DNA from: Paenibacillus sp. PL91
GTDB lineage: Bacteria; Bacillota; Bacilli; Paenibacillales; Paenibacillaceae
Length of the DNA stretch: 64,000 nt
Direction: 5' to 3'
Assembly (NCBI RefSeq): GCF_012935325.2
Contig: NZ_JABBYG020000026.1
Span: forward strand, 1-64,000
Part shown: positions 52,887 to 61,924 of the stretch, in pieces
Numbering within the stretch: position 1 is the first letter of the stretch
How the letters are laid out: each line of letters begins with the position of its first letter
Translations under genes and position numbers: made by a program
Notes under the pieces: generated by a model
The model's input: only the letters and a program-made list of their open reading frames with translations
Told to the model about the DNA's origin: nothing
The model's database searches: none

Positions 52887-54078
52887 AACAGCTAGACTAC
52901 TTCTTGCCATATGCGTGACTGCTGCTTCCCTTTCTATCGCAGGCTGTTGGGACAGTGCGGAGCTGAATAAAACATCCCTTATTACAGGGATAGCCTTGGA
53001 GCCCGGAAAACACGGCAAGCTGCGGCTCACCGTGGAGACGATGATCGCTAAACGGCCGGAGGAGAGCAAGGATACAACGCCGTCGATCGTGCAATCCTTG
53101 GAAGGGAATTCGCTGCCTGATCTTTTGGTTAGGTTCAACGAAAGCTTGGATCGCAGCCTGCTCATCTCCCATATAGGCGTTATTATCATCGATGAACGGT
53201 TGGCCCGCCAGGGGATTCAGTATCTAATGGACCCGTTGCAGCGCACGAGATTTATTCGGGAGGATGTCTTAGTCTTAATCTCGGAAGGCGTTCACGCCTC
53301 TCAAATTTTCAAGGTCCTTTACCCTAGGAAGTTGCAAGCCTCCTCCAAAATCGTCTCCCAATTGAAAAGCTACCGTTCCTCAAGAGGAGGCGTTCCCCAA
53401 AGCCGGCTGTACGATGTCTCGGAAACTTTTTTGGCCGAAGGAAGAGAGCTGCTGCTTGCTTCAATCTCGCTGAAGGGCTCCATGAAGGATGCCGATAAAA
53501 TGGAAAGCATTAAGATGGTCACGCCGAAGGCATCCATCGTCATAACCGGAGCAGGCATCTTCTCAGAGGACAAGCTGAAGGGCTTCATTTCTGTCGAGGA
53601 AAGCAGAATGGTGATGATGGCGAGCAATCAGGTTAAGACGACGACCCTTGCCATTCCGTATCGTAAGCATGATGTGTCTATCCGCCTTCGCCATATTGAT
53701 TCTGATATCGACGCTTTCATGGAGAAGGGGAAAGTGAAAATTCAGGTTAAGCTGGAGGCAGAGGGCGCGGTTTCAAGCATTGACGAATCGATCGATATCA
53801 CTAAGATTTCGGGCTACGAGAAGCTTGAGAAGCTGGGCTCGGATTATTTGGAGCAGCAAATGAGCGAGACTATTCGAAGCATACAGAAGAGGTTCGGTTT
53901 GGATGTATTCGGCTTCGGAGAGCACATGTATCGAATGCATTATGCGCAATTTGCTCCGCTTGCAGAAAGATGGAATAACGTATTCGCGAGCACGCCTGTA
54001 ACGGTTAAAGTCAATATTCGGCTTCGTCGCTCCGAATTGAAGACGAAACATATTAAAAACGAGGGGGTTGGGCCGTAG
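52879..54078 (+). CDS. Spore germinant receptor C subunit, lipoprotein (GerAC family)
   Basis: 399 residues from GTG 52879 after GGAGGGGA, overlapping the A subunit by eight bases. Lipoprotein signal ending in SIAGCWDSAELNK, the hallmark GCWD-x-x-E-L of Ger(x)C proteins. Middle domains as in the family: PDLLVRFNESLDRSLLISHIGVIII, GAGIFSEDKLKGFIS, and a C-terminal domain with QKRFGLDVFGFGE. It lies on the outer face of the inner spore membrane. Last gene of the operon. Confidence 0.94.
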   Translation: MNKTARLLLAICVTAASLSIAGCWDSAELNKTSLITGIALEPGKHGKLRLTVETMIAKRPEESKDTTPSIVQSLEGNSLPDLLVRFNESLDRSLLISHIGVIIIDERLARQGIQYLMDPLQRTRFIREDVLVLISEGVHASQIFKVLYPRKLQASSKIVSQLKSYRSSRGGVPQSRLYDVSETFLAEGRELLLASISLKGSMKDADKMESIKMVTPKASIVITGAGIFSEDKLKGFISVEESRMVMMASNQVKTTTLAIPYRKHDVSIRLRHIDSDIDAFMEKGKVKIQVKLEAEGAVSSIDESIDITKISGYEKLEKLGSDYLEQQMSETIRSIQKRFGLDVFGFGEHMYRMHYAQFAPLAERWNNVFASTPVTVKVNIRLRRSELKTKHIKNEGVGP

Positions 54079-54279
54079 CTCACATGATCTGGAAGAGATA
54101 GGGACGTTAAAAGGAGGATATGGCAGGATGTTTTCGAATGGCTGGTAGTGGTTTCCGCTCATTCCTCCTTAGACGGGATTATTAGATATAGCGCAGCCTG
54201 ATGCGGTTTTTCAATAGGTTTAGCATTCGTTATACTTATATAGACCGATTGGAAAACATAAGCTGGAGGGTGATTTTAC

Positions 54280-54459
54280 TTGACTTACATGGACATGTTG
54301 GGACGTCGGAGCATTATTTTGAAACGGAATATCGGCCATTTAATCATTAAAGACAACAGGCAGGGACTAAGCGCGCAGGAAAGCAATTTTTATCAAAATA
54401 TGATCAAAGAATGGCATCAGAACGAATGCGAATTGAACTCGGTTCGAAAGCAACCGTGA
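54280..54459 (+). CDS. Small protein of unknown function (59 residues)
   Basis: 59 codons from TTG 54280, six bases after GGAGGGTGA; ATG 54289 in frame is an alternative. The product is basic and amphipathic, with a core IILKRNIGHLIIKDNRQGLSA and a helix NFYQNMIKEWHQNE. I recognise no family. The strong ribosome site and its own terminator support a real gene. Confidence 0.55.
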   Translation: MTYMDMLGRRSIILKRNIGHLIIKDNRQGLSAQESNFYQNMIKEWHQNECELNSVRKQP

Positions 54460-54484
54460 TAGATAAGCAGGAATAAAGGCCATT

Positions 54485-54532
54485 AAGGGGCTGTTTTGCA
54501 AGGCGATAAGCTTTGTGAAGCAGCCCTTTTCA
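54485..54532 (+). terminator. Rho-independent terminator
   Basis: GGGCTG and CAGCCC arms extend inward by wobble pairing to about 16 pairs with a seven-base loop, then TTTTC. Confidence 0.75.
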
Positions 54533-54632
54533 TTTATATGGATAATAAGCAAAAACAACAACGCGAGCAATATAAGGTATAATACATAGATGATGTTTTT
54601 TGGCAGTAATAGATAAACGGAGGTTTCTTGCT

Positions 54633-55304
54633 ATGTTGGCGGTTGAAAGAGCGGCGTACCTCACAATGGATGACGGTCCTACCGAAGATTTTATGGAGAA
54701 GGTCGAGTATTTGAACGGAAAAGGAATACGGGCGATTTGGTTTTGTGCCGGCGAAGCGCTGGAGAGGTTTTCGGAAGAGGCTAAGCATGCGATTAAGACG
54801 GGACATGTGATTGGCAATCGCAGCTACGACTGTGCTGACTTCTCTGCAATCAGCTTATTGGATGTGAGAGGACAGCTGGAGCGATCCGATAGAATAATAG
54901 AGCAGCTATATGCGGAGGCAGATGTTGAGAGGCCGTCAAAAGCATTTCGATACCCGTATGTGCAGGACGAGACGAATGATGAGCATTTTGCAGCGATAGA
55001 GCGGCTGTTGGAGCAGCTTGGCTACCAGCAGCCATCCTTTGAAAAGATTCGATATGCTGCGCCAAATGAGGCGAGCATGAAGCCGGGAATCCATGTTTCT
55101 TGCACGCTGGATACTTTCGATTTGGCAGCGGACGGCGCGCTAAGCGGAGGGGGCGATTCACAAGCTTCTAACGGAAATGAGATCATTATGATTCATGACT
55201 GGATCTCGGCGGAGCCTTTTAAGGCGCTCGTGGATAAGCTGCTTGCGATGGGTTTGGCGTTTAGGCTGCCGAAGGAAACGAGTCTGAATGTACAATTGGT
55301 TTAA
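54633..55304 (+). CDS. Polysaccharide-deacetylase-like protein with lost metal ligands
   Basis: 223 residues from ATG 54633 (CGGAGG nine bases upstream). It is a NodB-fold protein: Asp13-Asp14 in TMDDGPT, RYPYVQ, a CTLDTFD segment and IIMIHDW are kept. The canonical H-x-x-x-H metal motif is replaced by R63-S-Y-D-C67 (GNRSYDC), so zinc binding should be impaired. No signal peptide. It may be a non-catalytic relative or use another metal geometry. It stands alone, followed by a strong terminator. Confidence 0.75.
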   Translation: MLAVERAAYLTMDDGPTEDFMEKVEYLNGKGIRAIWFCAGEALERFSEEAKHAIKTGHVIGNRSYDCADFSAISLLDVRGQLERSDRIIEQLYAEADVERPSKAFRYPYVQDETNDEHFAAIERLLEQLGYQQPSFEKIRYAAPNEASMKPGIHVSCTLDTFDLAADGALSGGGDSQASNGNEIIMIHDWISAEPFKALVDKLLAMGLAFRLPKETSLNVQLV

Positions 55305-55323
55305 GTTATTTATAGCAAGGAGA

Positions 55324-55379
55324 AGCCGGGTACGGCACGCAGCAATGGAAGCATAGCTGCGTGCCGTACCCGGCTTTTT
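55324..55379 (+). terminator. Very strong terminator, 20-bp perfect stem
   Basis: Arms 55324-55343 and 55356-55375 pair without mismatch around a 12-base loop, followed by T5. Confidence 0.9.
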
Positions 55380-55395
55380 GTTTGGCAAACCATTC

Positions 55396-56406
55396 TTAAT
55401 AAACAAATCTGCGCTGCGCGTAGTAGCTGAATGCAAATAACGAAGCTTCGGTCAACAGCTTGGCGACCAGCAAGGGAATGCCGAGGCGTTCATTAAAGAG
55501 AAGCATAAGTCCGTAATTCAATGAGAAGATAACGGCGACGAGAGCAAAATATTTGGGCATCGATCGCTTGATGGCGGCACGCTTGCCCTTCGAGAATACA
55601 TATCTCTTATTCATTGTGTAGTTGAAGATGGAGCTTGCAAGTCTTGCTCCTAGTACGGCGAACAGCAGGCTCGAGCTAAATAGATGGATCAGCGCAAGCA
55701 ATAGAAAATCAATGGCGGCAGAAAGTAAAGAGCTGGCGCTAAAGGCGATAAACGGAGCATAGATTCTAGCGGAATCCGTTATCGGCCTGAAATGGGATGA
55801 TTCATTATGGTCCAGATAGATCGTATCAATCGGAACCTCATGAAAGGAAAAGCCTGCCGCCGGCGCTTCAAGCAGCAGGTTCATCTCATACTCAAAGCGA
55901 TCTCCTGGTATGCGGCAAAGCCAGCTCAGCATATGGGCTGAATAACCGCGCAGCCCGGTCTGCGTATCATACAGGCGATTGCCTGTTGCAAAAGAATAGA
56001 CGAGCCGAGTAGCGGTGTTTCCAAAGCGGCTGCGAAGGGGCACTTTACCGGTAAAGCGTCTGCTTCCGAGAACAATATGCTGGTTGTACTCCTGTATGCT
56101 GCTTGCAATCTTCATAATATCCTGCGGAAGATGCTGTCCGTCGCTGTCCGCGCAGACGATGCCATCGGTTATGTCCTTTTGTTGAAAATAGTGAAAGCCA
56201 GCCTTAAGCGCATGGCCTTTGCCTTTGTTGATGCTATGGGTAATGACGGTGCAGCCCAGCTCTCTTACGGAGCTGAACAGCTCTCTGTAAGCAGCTCCGC
56301 TTCCGTCATCCACTACGACGATCGGGAACGAGCCGATCGCCCTTAGCTGTTCGATTAGCGTTACAAGCCGCCCGTCCGGCTCATAAGAGGGAATGAGAAT
56401 ATTAAT
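55396..56406 (-). CDS. Glycosyltransferase family 2 with C-terminal GtrA domain; no canonical start
   Basis: About 336 residues if counted from ATT 56406. N-terminal GT2 fold: NILIPSYEPDG, VVVDDGSG, NKGKGHALKAG, ADSDGQH, LGSRRF and the later ARIYAPF. From about 215 four membrane segments form a GtrA domain (GARLASSIFNYTMNKRYVF). Such fusions move polyprenyl-linked sugars. The conserved start (INILIPSYEPD) lies upstream of the first in-frame GTG (56313). GGAGG (56416-56420) sits nine bases before ATT, with no ATG/GTG/TTG in between. Either ATT is the start or a base differs. It lies 26 bases after the NAGPA gene stop. Confidence 0.75.
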   Translation of the reverse strand: MNILIPSYEPDGRLVTLIEQLRAIGSFPIVVVDDGSGAAYRELFSSVRELGCTVITHSINKGKGHALKAGFHYFQQKDITDGIVCADSDGQHLPQDIMKIASSIQEYNQHIVLGSRRFTGKVPLRSRFGNTATRLVYSFATGNRLYDTQTGLRGYSAHMLSWLCRIPGDRFEYEMNLLLEAPAAGFSFHEVPIDTIYLDHNESSHFRPITDSARIYAPFIAFSASSLLSAAIDFLLLALIHLFSSSLLFAVLGARLASSIFNYTMNKRYVFSKGKRAAIKRSMPKYFALVAVIFSLNYGLMLLFNERLGIPLLVAKLLTEASLFAFSYYAQRRFVY

Positions 56407-56432
56407 GGCAGTGTGCCTCCATTCAGTAATCG

Positions 56433-57416
56433 TTATTCTGCGATGTAAATAATGTCGCTGACGCCGCGCTCCTGCTGCTTGCCAAGCGGGTTGTTGACCA
56501 CTCTGCCCATGAAATACATCGTTGACGAGCCGCCGCCGTCAAGATTATAGGCTACGGACGCACCTAGCTCCGTAAATACACTCGCAAACTCAGATAAGGT
56601 CATTCCTTTGCTGTAATTGTCCTTGCGTCCATCCACAACGACGAATACGTAGTGATTTGGCGCAATCATGCCAATCCCCGTTCGGGGATTCGAGCCTTGA
56701 ATCGAACGGTTCCCGAAATTGGTATCGATGACTACTTTGTCGAAGTCGCCAGCAATGACGCCATCCTTCACAAGAATAGGGCCGAAGGAATACGTATCGG
56801 TCACGCCCTCAGCAAGCAGCTCGGAGGAGGTTAGCTGCTCCTCGTTGTAGGATTTTATCGTGCCGTTGCTGAGCAATGCCAAAGCGTCGCGCGCAGGCTC
56901 GTCCCGGTACAAGGTGCCGCCGCGAATGATGACGCCGTCATCTCGGAAGCCGTAATAATCGCCGTTGATCGCAAAAATGGCATTGTTCTTCGCCGCAATC
57001 GCAGACGTGTCTTCCGTTATGTTGCGTCCGAACGCATTTTTGGCGAAGGCGGACTGCAATAGGCTAGCGTCCGCGAACTGAACATCCGCGACAAAATAAG
57101 TGACCTTGTCGCTTCCCGATCCGGATTCGACTTTCTCAATATGAATCTGAGTATCTGCGCTGCTGTAATTCCAATCATCCTGCTCTACTTGCTCAGTAGC
57201 GGCATTGGAATCAGCTTGAGCGACGGCTGGCGTCTTAGCGGCTACATCGACCTCAACATGCTCAATAAGATAACGATCAGCCAGCATGTAGAGCACACCG
57301 CCAATGATAAGAATGATAACGGTGAGGACGAGCGCTATTTTTTTCCTTCTGGTTAGATTTAAAATGCCGATCAACTCCTGACAGGGATATGAAGCGAAAT
57401 GAAGCTTCGAAAGCAT
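56433..57416 (-). CDS. Phosphodiester glycosidase family (NAGPA domain) membrane protein
   Basis: About 328 residues from ATG 57416; other starts (ATG 57431, TTG 57374, or a non-standard ATT 57365) are possible and I cannot decide. One N-terminal membrane helix (KKIALVLTVIILIIGGVLYML), then an extracellular NAGPA/DUF2233 domain: AIFAINGDYYGFRDDGVIIRGG, NPRTGIGMI, VVVDGRKDNYSKGMTL and AYNLDGGGSSTMYF. The family hydrolyses phosphodiester-linked sugars, in bacteria probably on cell-wall or exopolymer material. It is the first gene of a pair with the GT2-GtrA gene. Confidence 0.85.
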   Translation of the reverse strand: MLSKLHFASYPCQELIGILNLTRRKKIALVLTVIILIIGGVLYMLADRYLIEHVEVDVAAKTPAVAQADSNAATEQVEQDDWNYSSADTQIHIEKVESGSGSDKVTYFVADVQFADASLLQSAFAKNAFGRNITEDTSAIAAKNNAIFAINGDYYGFRDDGVIIRGGTLYRDEPARDALALLSNGTIKSYNEEQLTSSELLAEGVTDTYSFGPILVKDGVIAGDFDKVVIDTNFGNRSIQGSNPRTGIGMIAPNHYVFVVVDGRKDNYSKGMTLSEFASVFTELGASVAYNLDGGGSSTMYFMGRVVNNPLGKQQERGVSDIIYIAE

Positions 57417-57634
57417 TCGGAATGACCTCATTCGAATAAGATTATTGTCGTATCGCAACGTTAATCGTATATGAAGCGGGACTGAGCGTTTACTGAAAGC
57501 TTGGAAGCGGTGGCTAAGAAGGCGGCTAGGAGGAGCGTTTGATTTGTTTTGGAGGGGGAAATACTTATACAGGAGGATGGAATAAATTTCATGCATGCGC
57601 CTCATAAATTCCGTAAACGAAGGGAATATTGCTT

Positions 57635-57934
57635 ATGAATTCACGAATGAAGCAGCTCGAGGACAGGCTCTCCGACCAGCATCACAAAGACTTGTTTCTT
57701 CAAACGCAGCATACCCTTCAGGCGATTGATGATCTTGCGGATCAGCATCGGCGATTCCAATCCATACAAGCGATTAGCGGCGTAAAAATTGTTGGCTCAG
57801 AAGAGGCATTGTTCTATGACACGCTGAATGATGTGAAAGAGCTAATTGTGGCAACACTTGAGAAGACGCTTAGCGATCTTGAGCACAAGGGCGATAAAAA
57901 CTACGATAAAAACTTCAAGGATGGCGTTGAGTAA
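57635..57934 (+). CDS. Conserved-looking small helical protein of unknown function
   Basis: 99 residues from ATG 57635, after GAAGGGAA. Charged and helical, with heptad-like stretches (MKQLEDRLSDQHHKDLF, LIVATLEKTLSDLEHK) that suggest a coiled coil, and a Lys/Asp-rich end. No membrane segment or motif I recognise. Monocistronic, followed by a terminator. Confidence 0.65.
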   Translation: MNSRMKQLEDRLSDQHHKDLFLQTQHTLQAIDDLADQHRRFQSIQAISGVKIVGSEEALFYDTLNDVKELIVATLEKTLSDLEHKGDKNYDKNFKDGVE

Positions 57935-57968
57935 GTGGAGTAAGGAACGCTGGCCGCATCTCAAGCAG

Positions 57969-58000
57969 AAGAGAGCACCCTAACGGGCGCTCTCTTCTTT
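57969..58000 (+). terminator. Rho-independent terminator
   Basis: AGAGAGCACCC and GGGCGCTCTCT arms around TAAC, followed by TCTTTGATTT. Confidence 0.85.
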
Positions 58001-58082
58001 GATTTAATCTGGCCGAAACAAAGTAAGCGCTTCATACGTTTAATAAGCAAGAACGTTTTTTATAAGAGAGGGGTTATCTCAG

Positions 58083-58472
58083 ATGAGCTGGATTCCCGCA
58101 GAAAAAAGCAGTGGGTGGTGGCTGTTAGCCGGAGCATCATCCTTGCTAGTCAGTATTCTATTGTGGATGATTCGCTTCCTCATATTAGGCCAGCCATTTA
58201 CCGGTATGCACGCTTTTCGCTTTATGGTGCTAGCCATTATACTGTCCTTTTTATTCAGCTTTACAGGCTGGCTTGGCGCGAGGTGGCTATGGCTCCTCTC
58301 TAACCTTGGTTTGGTGCTCGGTCTAATCTTGATGGCTGTTTATTCACGAAATATGACGGGCTGGGAGGACCTGGTCAGCTTCCTTGTCTTCCTTGAAGCA
58401 GTGGCGGCAGGCTTTGTTATAGGCTTGATCATTGAGGGCGTCTTTCTCATTCAAAGATTCACCAAGAAATAA
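58083..58472 (+). CDS. Small integral membrane protein of unknown function
   Basis: 129 residues with four predicted membrane segments (e.g. WLLAGASSLLVSILLWMI, FMVLAIILSFLFSFTG, LGLVLGLILMAVY, AVAAGFVIGLIIEGVFLI). Almost no charged residues outside short loops. A strong AGAGGGG site precedes ATG. No family recognised. Confidence 0.75.
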   Translation: MSWIPAEKSSGWWLLAGASSLLVSILLWMIRFLILGQPFTGMHAFRFMVLAIILSFLFSFTGWLGARWLWLLSNLGLVLGLILMAVYSRNMTGWEDLVSFLVFLEAVAAGFVIGLIIEGVFLIQRFTKK

Positions 58473-58507
58473 AGAACAGACCTTATGGCGTTAAGACAAT
58501 AACACGA

Positions 58508-58538
58508 GAGCCGGCCTCGGATGAGGTCGGCTTTATTT
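58508..58538 (+). terminator. Rho-independent terminator
   Basis: AGCCGGCCTC and GAGGTCGGCT arms around GGAT, then TTTATTT. Confidence 0.85.
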
Positions 58539-58632
58539 ATATTCATGAGACAGGATCAGAGCTGCAGTAAGGTTTTGCAGCAGCGGTCCGCATAAACGAG
58601 AACAATCGACATGCTCTTTTTTTTGCCACAAA

Positions 58633-58668
58633 GTTAACGTTGACGTTAACTGTCACTAAGCGTATGCT
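58633..58668 (+). promoter_or_regulatory. Promoter with MerR-type operator for the MerR-MFS operon
   Basis: The perfect palindrome GTTAACGT-TG-ACGTTAAC (58633-58650) covers the -35 box TTGACG (58640-58645). TATGCT (58663-58668) follows with a 17-base spacer. MerR-family autoregulated efflux operons often have GTTAACGT-type dyads at this place. Confidence 0.7.
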
Positions 58669-58697
58669 AATCATATAGATTACGGAGGTGCGGCGCA

Positions 58698-59123
58698 TTG
58701 GAACTGCTGAAAATTGAAGAGGTGGCGAAGCGTACAGGTTTAACGAAGCGAGCCATACGATATTATGAGGATTTTGGCTTGATATCCGCGCCTGAGCGAA
58801 CGCAAGGAGGCATACGGTTATATTCCGAAGGAGATATTGAAAAGATTAATAAAATTTTGCTAGTGAAGGAAGTGCTTGGTTTCTCGCTGGCGGAGCTTCA
58901 GCAGTACCTTGCGTTTCAGACGCTCATCGAGCAGCAAAAGAGCGAGTATCGCACGACAGAGGACCGTGAAGCACGCAAGCTGAAGCTCATAGACATGCTG
59001 CATGTGCTGCAGAAAGAGAAAACGATGATCGATACCAAGCTTGCTAGAATGGAGCAGTTTAAAGAGGAATTACTTGGATACGAGAAACGTGTACGGCATG
59101 CGATCGAACAATTAACAGAATAG
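58698..59123 (+). CDS. MerR-family transcriptional regulator
   Basis: 141 residues from TTG 58698, seven bases after ACGGAGGTG. N-terminal winged helix-turn-helix LKIEEVAKRTGLTKRAIRYYEDFGLISAPERTQGGIRLYSEGDIEKI, then a long dimerisation helix rich in Glu, Lys and Gln. The C-terminal part is short, with no clear ligand domain. It is directly followed by an MFS efflux gene, which it should control from the palindromic promoter upstream. Confidence 0.92.
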   Translation: MELLKIEEVAKRTGLTKRAIRYYEDFGLISAPERTQGGIRLYSEGDIEKINKILLVKEVLGFSLAELQQYLAFQTLIEQQKSEYRTTEDREARKLKLIDMLHVLQKEKTMIDTKLARMEQFKEELLGYEKRVRHAIEQLTE

Positions 59124-59133
59124 GAGCATGAAT

Positions 59134-60546
59134 GTGGAACCTTCACAGAAAACAGCATCGGCATTTTGGACCATATTGATTGCCGTATTCTTCGGTAACT
59201 TTATGGCTTCTTTAAGTACGACCACGATAAATGTAGCGTTACCTATTTTTATGGATGATTTTGGGGCCAGCCTTAATACGGTCCAATGGATGTTATCAGG
59301 ATTCATGATGGCTACAGGCATTATAGCCCCAATCATAGGTTTTATGGGTGACAAATGGAGCTACAAAAAATTATATGTAATCGCGTTGGCAGGCTTTACT
59401 TTAGCGTCTGTGCTTTGCACGTTCGCTTGGAGCATCGAATCACTTATCGCTTTCCGGATTTTGCAAGGACTCTTCAGCGGTATTATTATGCCCACCACGA
59501 TGACAATCATTTACCAAACGATTCAAAAGTCAAAGCAGGCGGTAGCGGTCAGCTTCTGGAGCGTATCGGCCATGCTTGCCCCAGCGCTTGGTCCAACAAT
59601 TGGCGGATGGCTTGCTGAGATATACGGCTGGAAATCGCTGTTCTTCATGAACATTCCCATTGGCATTATCGCTGTGATCGTCGCTGCTAAGTTCATTCCG
59701 AATTATCGCTTAAGCACAGGCATTAAGCTCGACTGGATCGGGTTCGGTGCAGTGCTCGTCGGCACGAGCTCGCTGCTTGTGGCCTTTAGTGAAGCCCATA
59801 ATTGGGGCTGGGCAGGCTGGCAGACGTTAGGCATGATTGCAGCGGGTATTCTTGTCCTTGCGTTTTTTGTTCTAAGGACGCTGCGTGTCAGCAATCCTTT
59901 ATTGAATTTGCGGGTGCTGAAAATCCCGCGGTTTACGTACGGTTTAATTTTGAACTGCTGCATCACGATTTCGCTTTACGCTGGTACGCTGCTGGTCCCT
60001 ATCTTCATGCAAAATATTAAAGGCGAATCAAGCTTTACAACGGGGATGGTCATGCTGCCGGGTACGCTGGCTATGGTATTAATCTCGCTTGCAGCTGGCA
60101 AGCTATACAGCAAGGTGGGCCCATCGCGGCTTATCCTGGTCGGCCTTGTCCTGATGGGAATAGCGACTTGGGAGCTTAGTCATGCGAATGTGGCTACCAG
60201 TGCTTTGTTTATTACAGTATGGGTCGCTATTCGGTATATGGGCATTGGCTTCAGCAACATGCCAGTGACGAATGCTGCGATGTCAGCAGTCCCAAGCGTG
60301 AACTCGGGTCATGCGTCTGCGGTCATGAACTGGATCAGACAGGGGACGTCAGCGCTTTCGATCAGCTTGTTCAGCTCTATCCTATCAGCGCAGACGATCG
60401 CTCACTTAGGAGAGGGGAATGTGTCGGAAACGGTCGCGCTCTCCTTTAGCGTTCAGGATGTATTTCATTTAGGGACTATCATTATTATCGTATCTTTGCC
60501 GCTTACTTTGCTTCTGCGGAAGCCAAAGCCAGCTGTGATGCATTGA
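59134..60546 (+). CDS. MFS multidrug efflux transporter, EmrB/QacA (DHA2) type
   Basis: 470 residues from GTG 59134, seven bases after TAGGAG; ATG 59128 is too close. Fourteen membrane segments are expected. DHA2 features: NFMASLSTTTINVALPIFMDDF in helix 1, FMGDKWSYKKLY in the 2-3 loop, FFGLFSGIIMPTTMTIIY-like region, and the antiporter motif around GPTIGGWLAEIYGWKSLFFMNIPIG in helix 5. It exports drugs in exchange for protons. It starts 10 bases after merR and is followed by a terminator. Confidence 0.92.
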   Translation: MEPSQKTASAFWTILIAVFFGNFMASLSTTTINVALPIFMDDFGASLNTVQWMLSGFMMATGIIAPIIGFMGDKWSYKKLYVIALAGFTLASVLCTFAWSIESLIAFRILQGLFSGIIMPTTMTIIYQTIQKSKQAVAVSFWSVSAMLAPALGPTIGGWLAEIYGWKSLFFMNIPIGIIAVIVAAKFIPNYRLSTGIKLDWIGFGAVLVGTSSLLVAFSEAHNWGWAGWQTLGMIAAGILVLAFFVLRTLRVSNPLLNLRVLKIPRFTYGLILNCCITISLYAGTLLVPIFMQNIKGESSFTTGMVMLPGTLAMVLISLAAGKLYSKVGPSRLILVGLVLMGIATWELSHANVATSALFITVWVAIRYMGIGFSNMPVTNAAMSAVPSVNSGHASAVMNWIRQGTSALSISLFSSILSAQTIAHLGEGNVSETVALSFSVQDVFHLGTIIIIVSLPLTLLLRKPKPAVMH

Positions 60547-60553
60547 CATGATG

Positions 60554-60589
60554 AGGAGCCTGTATCGCGACGATACAGGCTCCTTTTTT
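60554..60589 (+). terminator. Terminator of the MerR-MFS operon
   Basis: GGAGCCTGTATCG and CGATACAGGCTCC pair perfectly around CGA, followed by T6. Confidence 0.92.
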
Positions 60590-60621
60590 GAAGCTATATG
60601 GCAGCTGAGACGTTGTTTGTT

Positions 60622-61161
60622 CTAAGTAGCGGAGGTCGTGGGCAAGCTTTGATTCGATTCATCCTGGTACATAAAAAGACCGTATTCGGTCATAACAGAG
60701 GAATGGCCGATTTGACGCAGCATAGCTGATAGATTGCCGCGGTGGTACGTGCCATGATTCACAACCTGTATAATAAATTCCGAATATCTGGTGGTCAAAA
60801 TTCCGGCGTAGGGATTATCCAAGACAACCTCTTTCTCCAGATCCTCATGCTCGTTAATAAATGCTTTGAACTTGACGGACAAGTCATTGTACATTACTTC
60901 TAGTTCCTCAAGGCTGCAAGCCTCTGCGTCCTCTTGGATTTGAACAGAAGCTTCCATAGCTTCATTCATGCTTTTGCCCATTAGAATATCCAGCCAACCG
61001 CGATCCACCTTGTATATATGTGCCATGACCTTCGAGACCGAAGAGAACACGCTTTGAATTTCTTGATTGTATACGTGGCGAGGAAGCTCCTTTAACCGAT
61101 TAAAAATAATTTTATTTGCCCATACATGAAAGTCGTAAAATCTCACCGTGTGATTTGTCAT
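60622..61161 (-). CDS. DinB-family protein
   Basis: 179 residues of a four-helix bundle. The DinB metal triad of His is visible: one in VMAHIYKVDRGW, and two in VVNHGTYHRGNLSAML. DinB proteins are thought to be metal-dependent thiol transferases, some induced by DNA damage. No LexA box was found upstream. Single gene. Confidence 0.85.
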   Translation of the reverse strand: MTNHTVRFYDFHVWANKIIFNRLKELPRHVYNQEIQSVFSSVSKVMAHIYKVDRGWLDILMGKSMNEAMEASVQIQEDAEACSLEELEVMYNDLSVKFKAFINEHEDLEKEVVLDNPYAGILTTRYSEFIIQVVNHGTYHRGNLSAMLRQIGHSSVMTEYGLFMYQDESNQSLPTTSAT

Positions 61162-61276
61162 TTCAATTACCTCCGGTATTTGTATTTTACTGATACATTC
61201 ATCTTACTAGAGTAACGCTGACAACATTATGTCAGGGTTGTTGAGCCGAAATGAAGAACTTTTTGCGTTGAGGAAA

Positions 61277-61327
61277 TAAAAAGACGACTTTCAATATAGG
61301 TCTGATTGAAAGTCGTCTTTATTTTGC
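61277..61327 (-). terminator. Terminator of the gene at 61361-61759
   Basis: AAAGACGACTTTCAAT and ATTGAAAGTCGTCTTT pair over 16 bases around a short loop, with T-runs on both sides. Confidence 0.9.
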
Positions 61328-61360
61328 CTTATAATTGTGGCCGCCCTTGTTTATCGCATG

Positions 61361-61759
61361 TTATAGCACTTGCGCGCCTTCCAAGGCGACTTTTATTCTT
61401 CCGTTCGTCTCCAGAACCTTCACCTTTACTTTGCGGCCAGGCTGGTACTGTGGATTGTTCACCATATCAATGACAGTCTTAACGATAGCGCGGTAAGGCT
61501 CCGCATGCTCTCTTGGTATCGTTAAACCAATAAATACTTCGGGGTACCCGTTAATTTCCGTATTGGTTTGCCGAATGGAGCTTACGGTAGCGTCGAACGG
61601 AATGCCGTTTTTCAAAATATATTTGACTTCCCTGTTGTCCTGGAATGATTGCCTGATGACCATGAAGGCGAGCAGGCAAAGCGGAAATGAAATTAGGATG
61701 ACGACAACCAAGGATATGCTTTCACCAGTACTCACGAAGCACCAACTTTCATGGATCAT
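61361..61759 (-). CDS. Membrane-anchored protein of unknown function
   Basis: 132 residues. One membrane segment (LVVVILISFPLCLLAFMVI) is followed by a soluble beta-rich part with DATVSSIRQTNTEINGYPEVFIGL and VKVKVLE, which has the look of DUF3592-like membrane proteins but I cannot confirm it. It is preceded by two short palindromes (61811-61825 and 61841-61858). Confidence 0.65.
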   Translation of the reverse strand: MIHESWCFVSTGESISLVVVILISFPLCLLAFMVIRQSFQDNREVKYILKNGIPFDATVSSIRQTNTEINGYPEVFIGLTIPREHAEPYRAIVKTVIDMVNNPQYQPGRKVKVKVLETNGRIKVALEGAQVL

Positions 61760-61840
61760 GATGGGCGTTACTTCTTAAAAATGTAAGGCTTATCAAATAT
61801 CTTTACTAATACTATGAAAAGCATAGCATAACAAATACCA

Positions 61841-61858
61841 CTTGGAAATATTTCCAAG
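61841..61858. repeat. Perfect 18-bp palindrome upstream of the gene at 61361-61759
   Basis: CTTGGAAATATTTCCAAG is its own complement. A second dyad CTATG-aaaag-CATAG lies 20 bases away. Possible operator or leader hairpins. Confidence 0.4.
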
Positions 61859-61924
61859 GTCTTATAATCGAATAGGTACTTAAGCAACTGTGAAAAAGGT
61901 CAAAAGTCTATTCTGTTCGAAACA

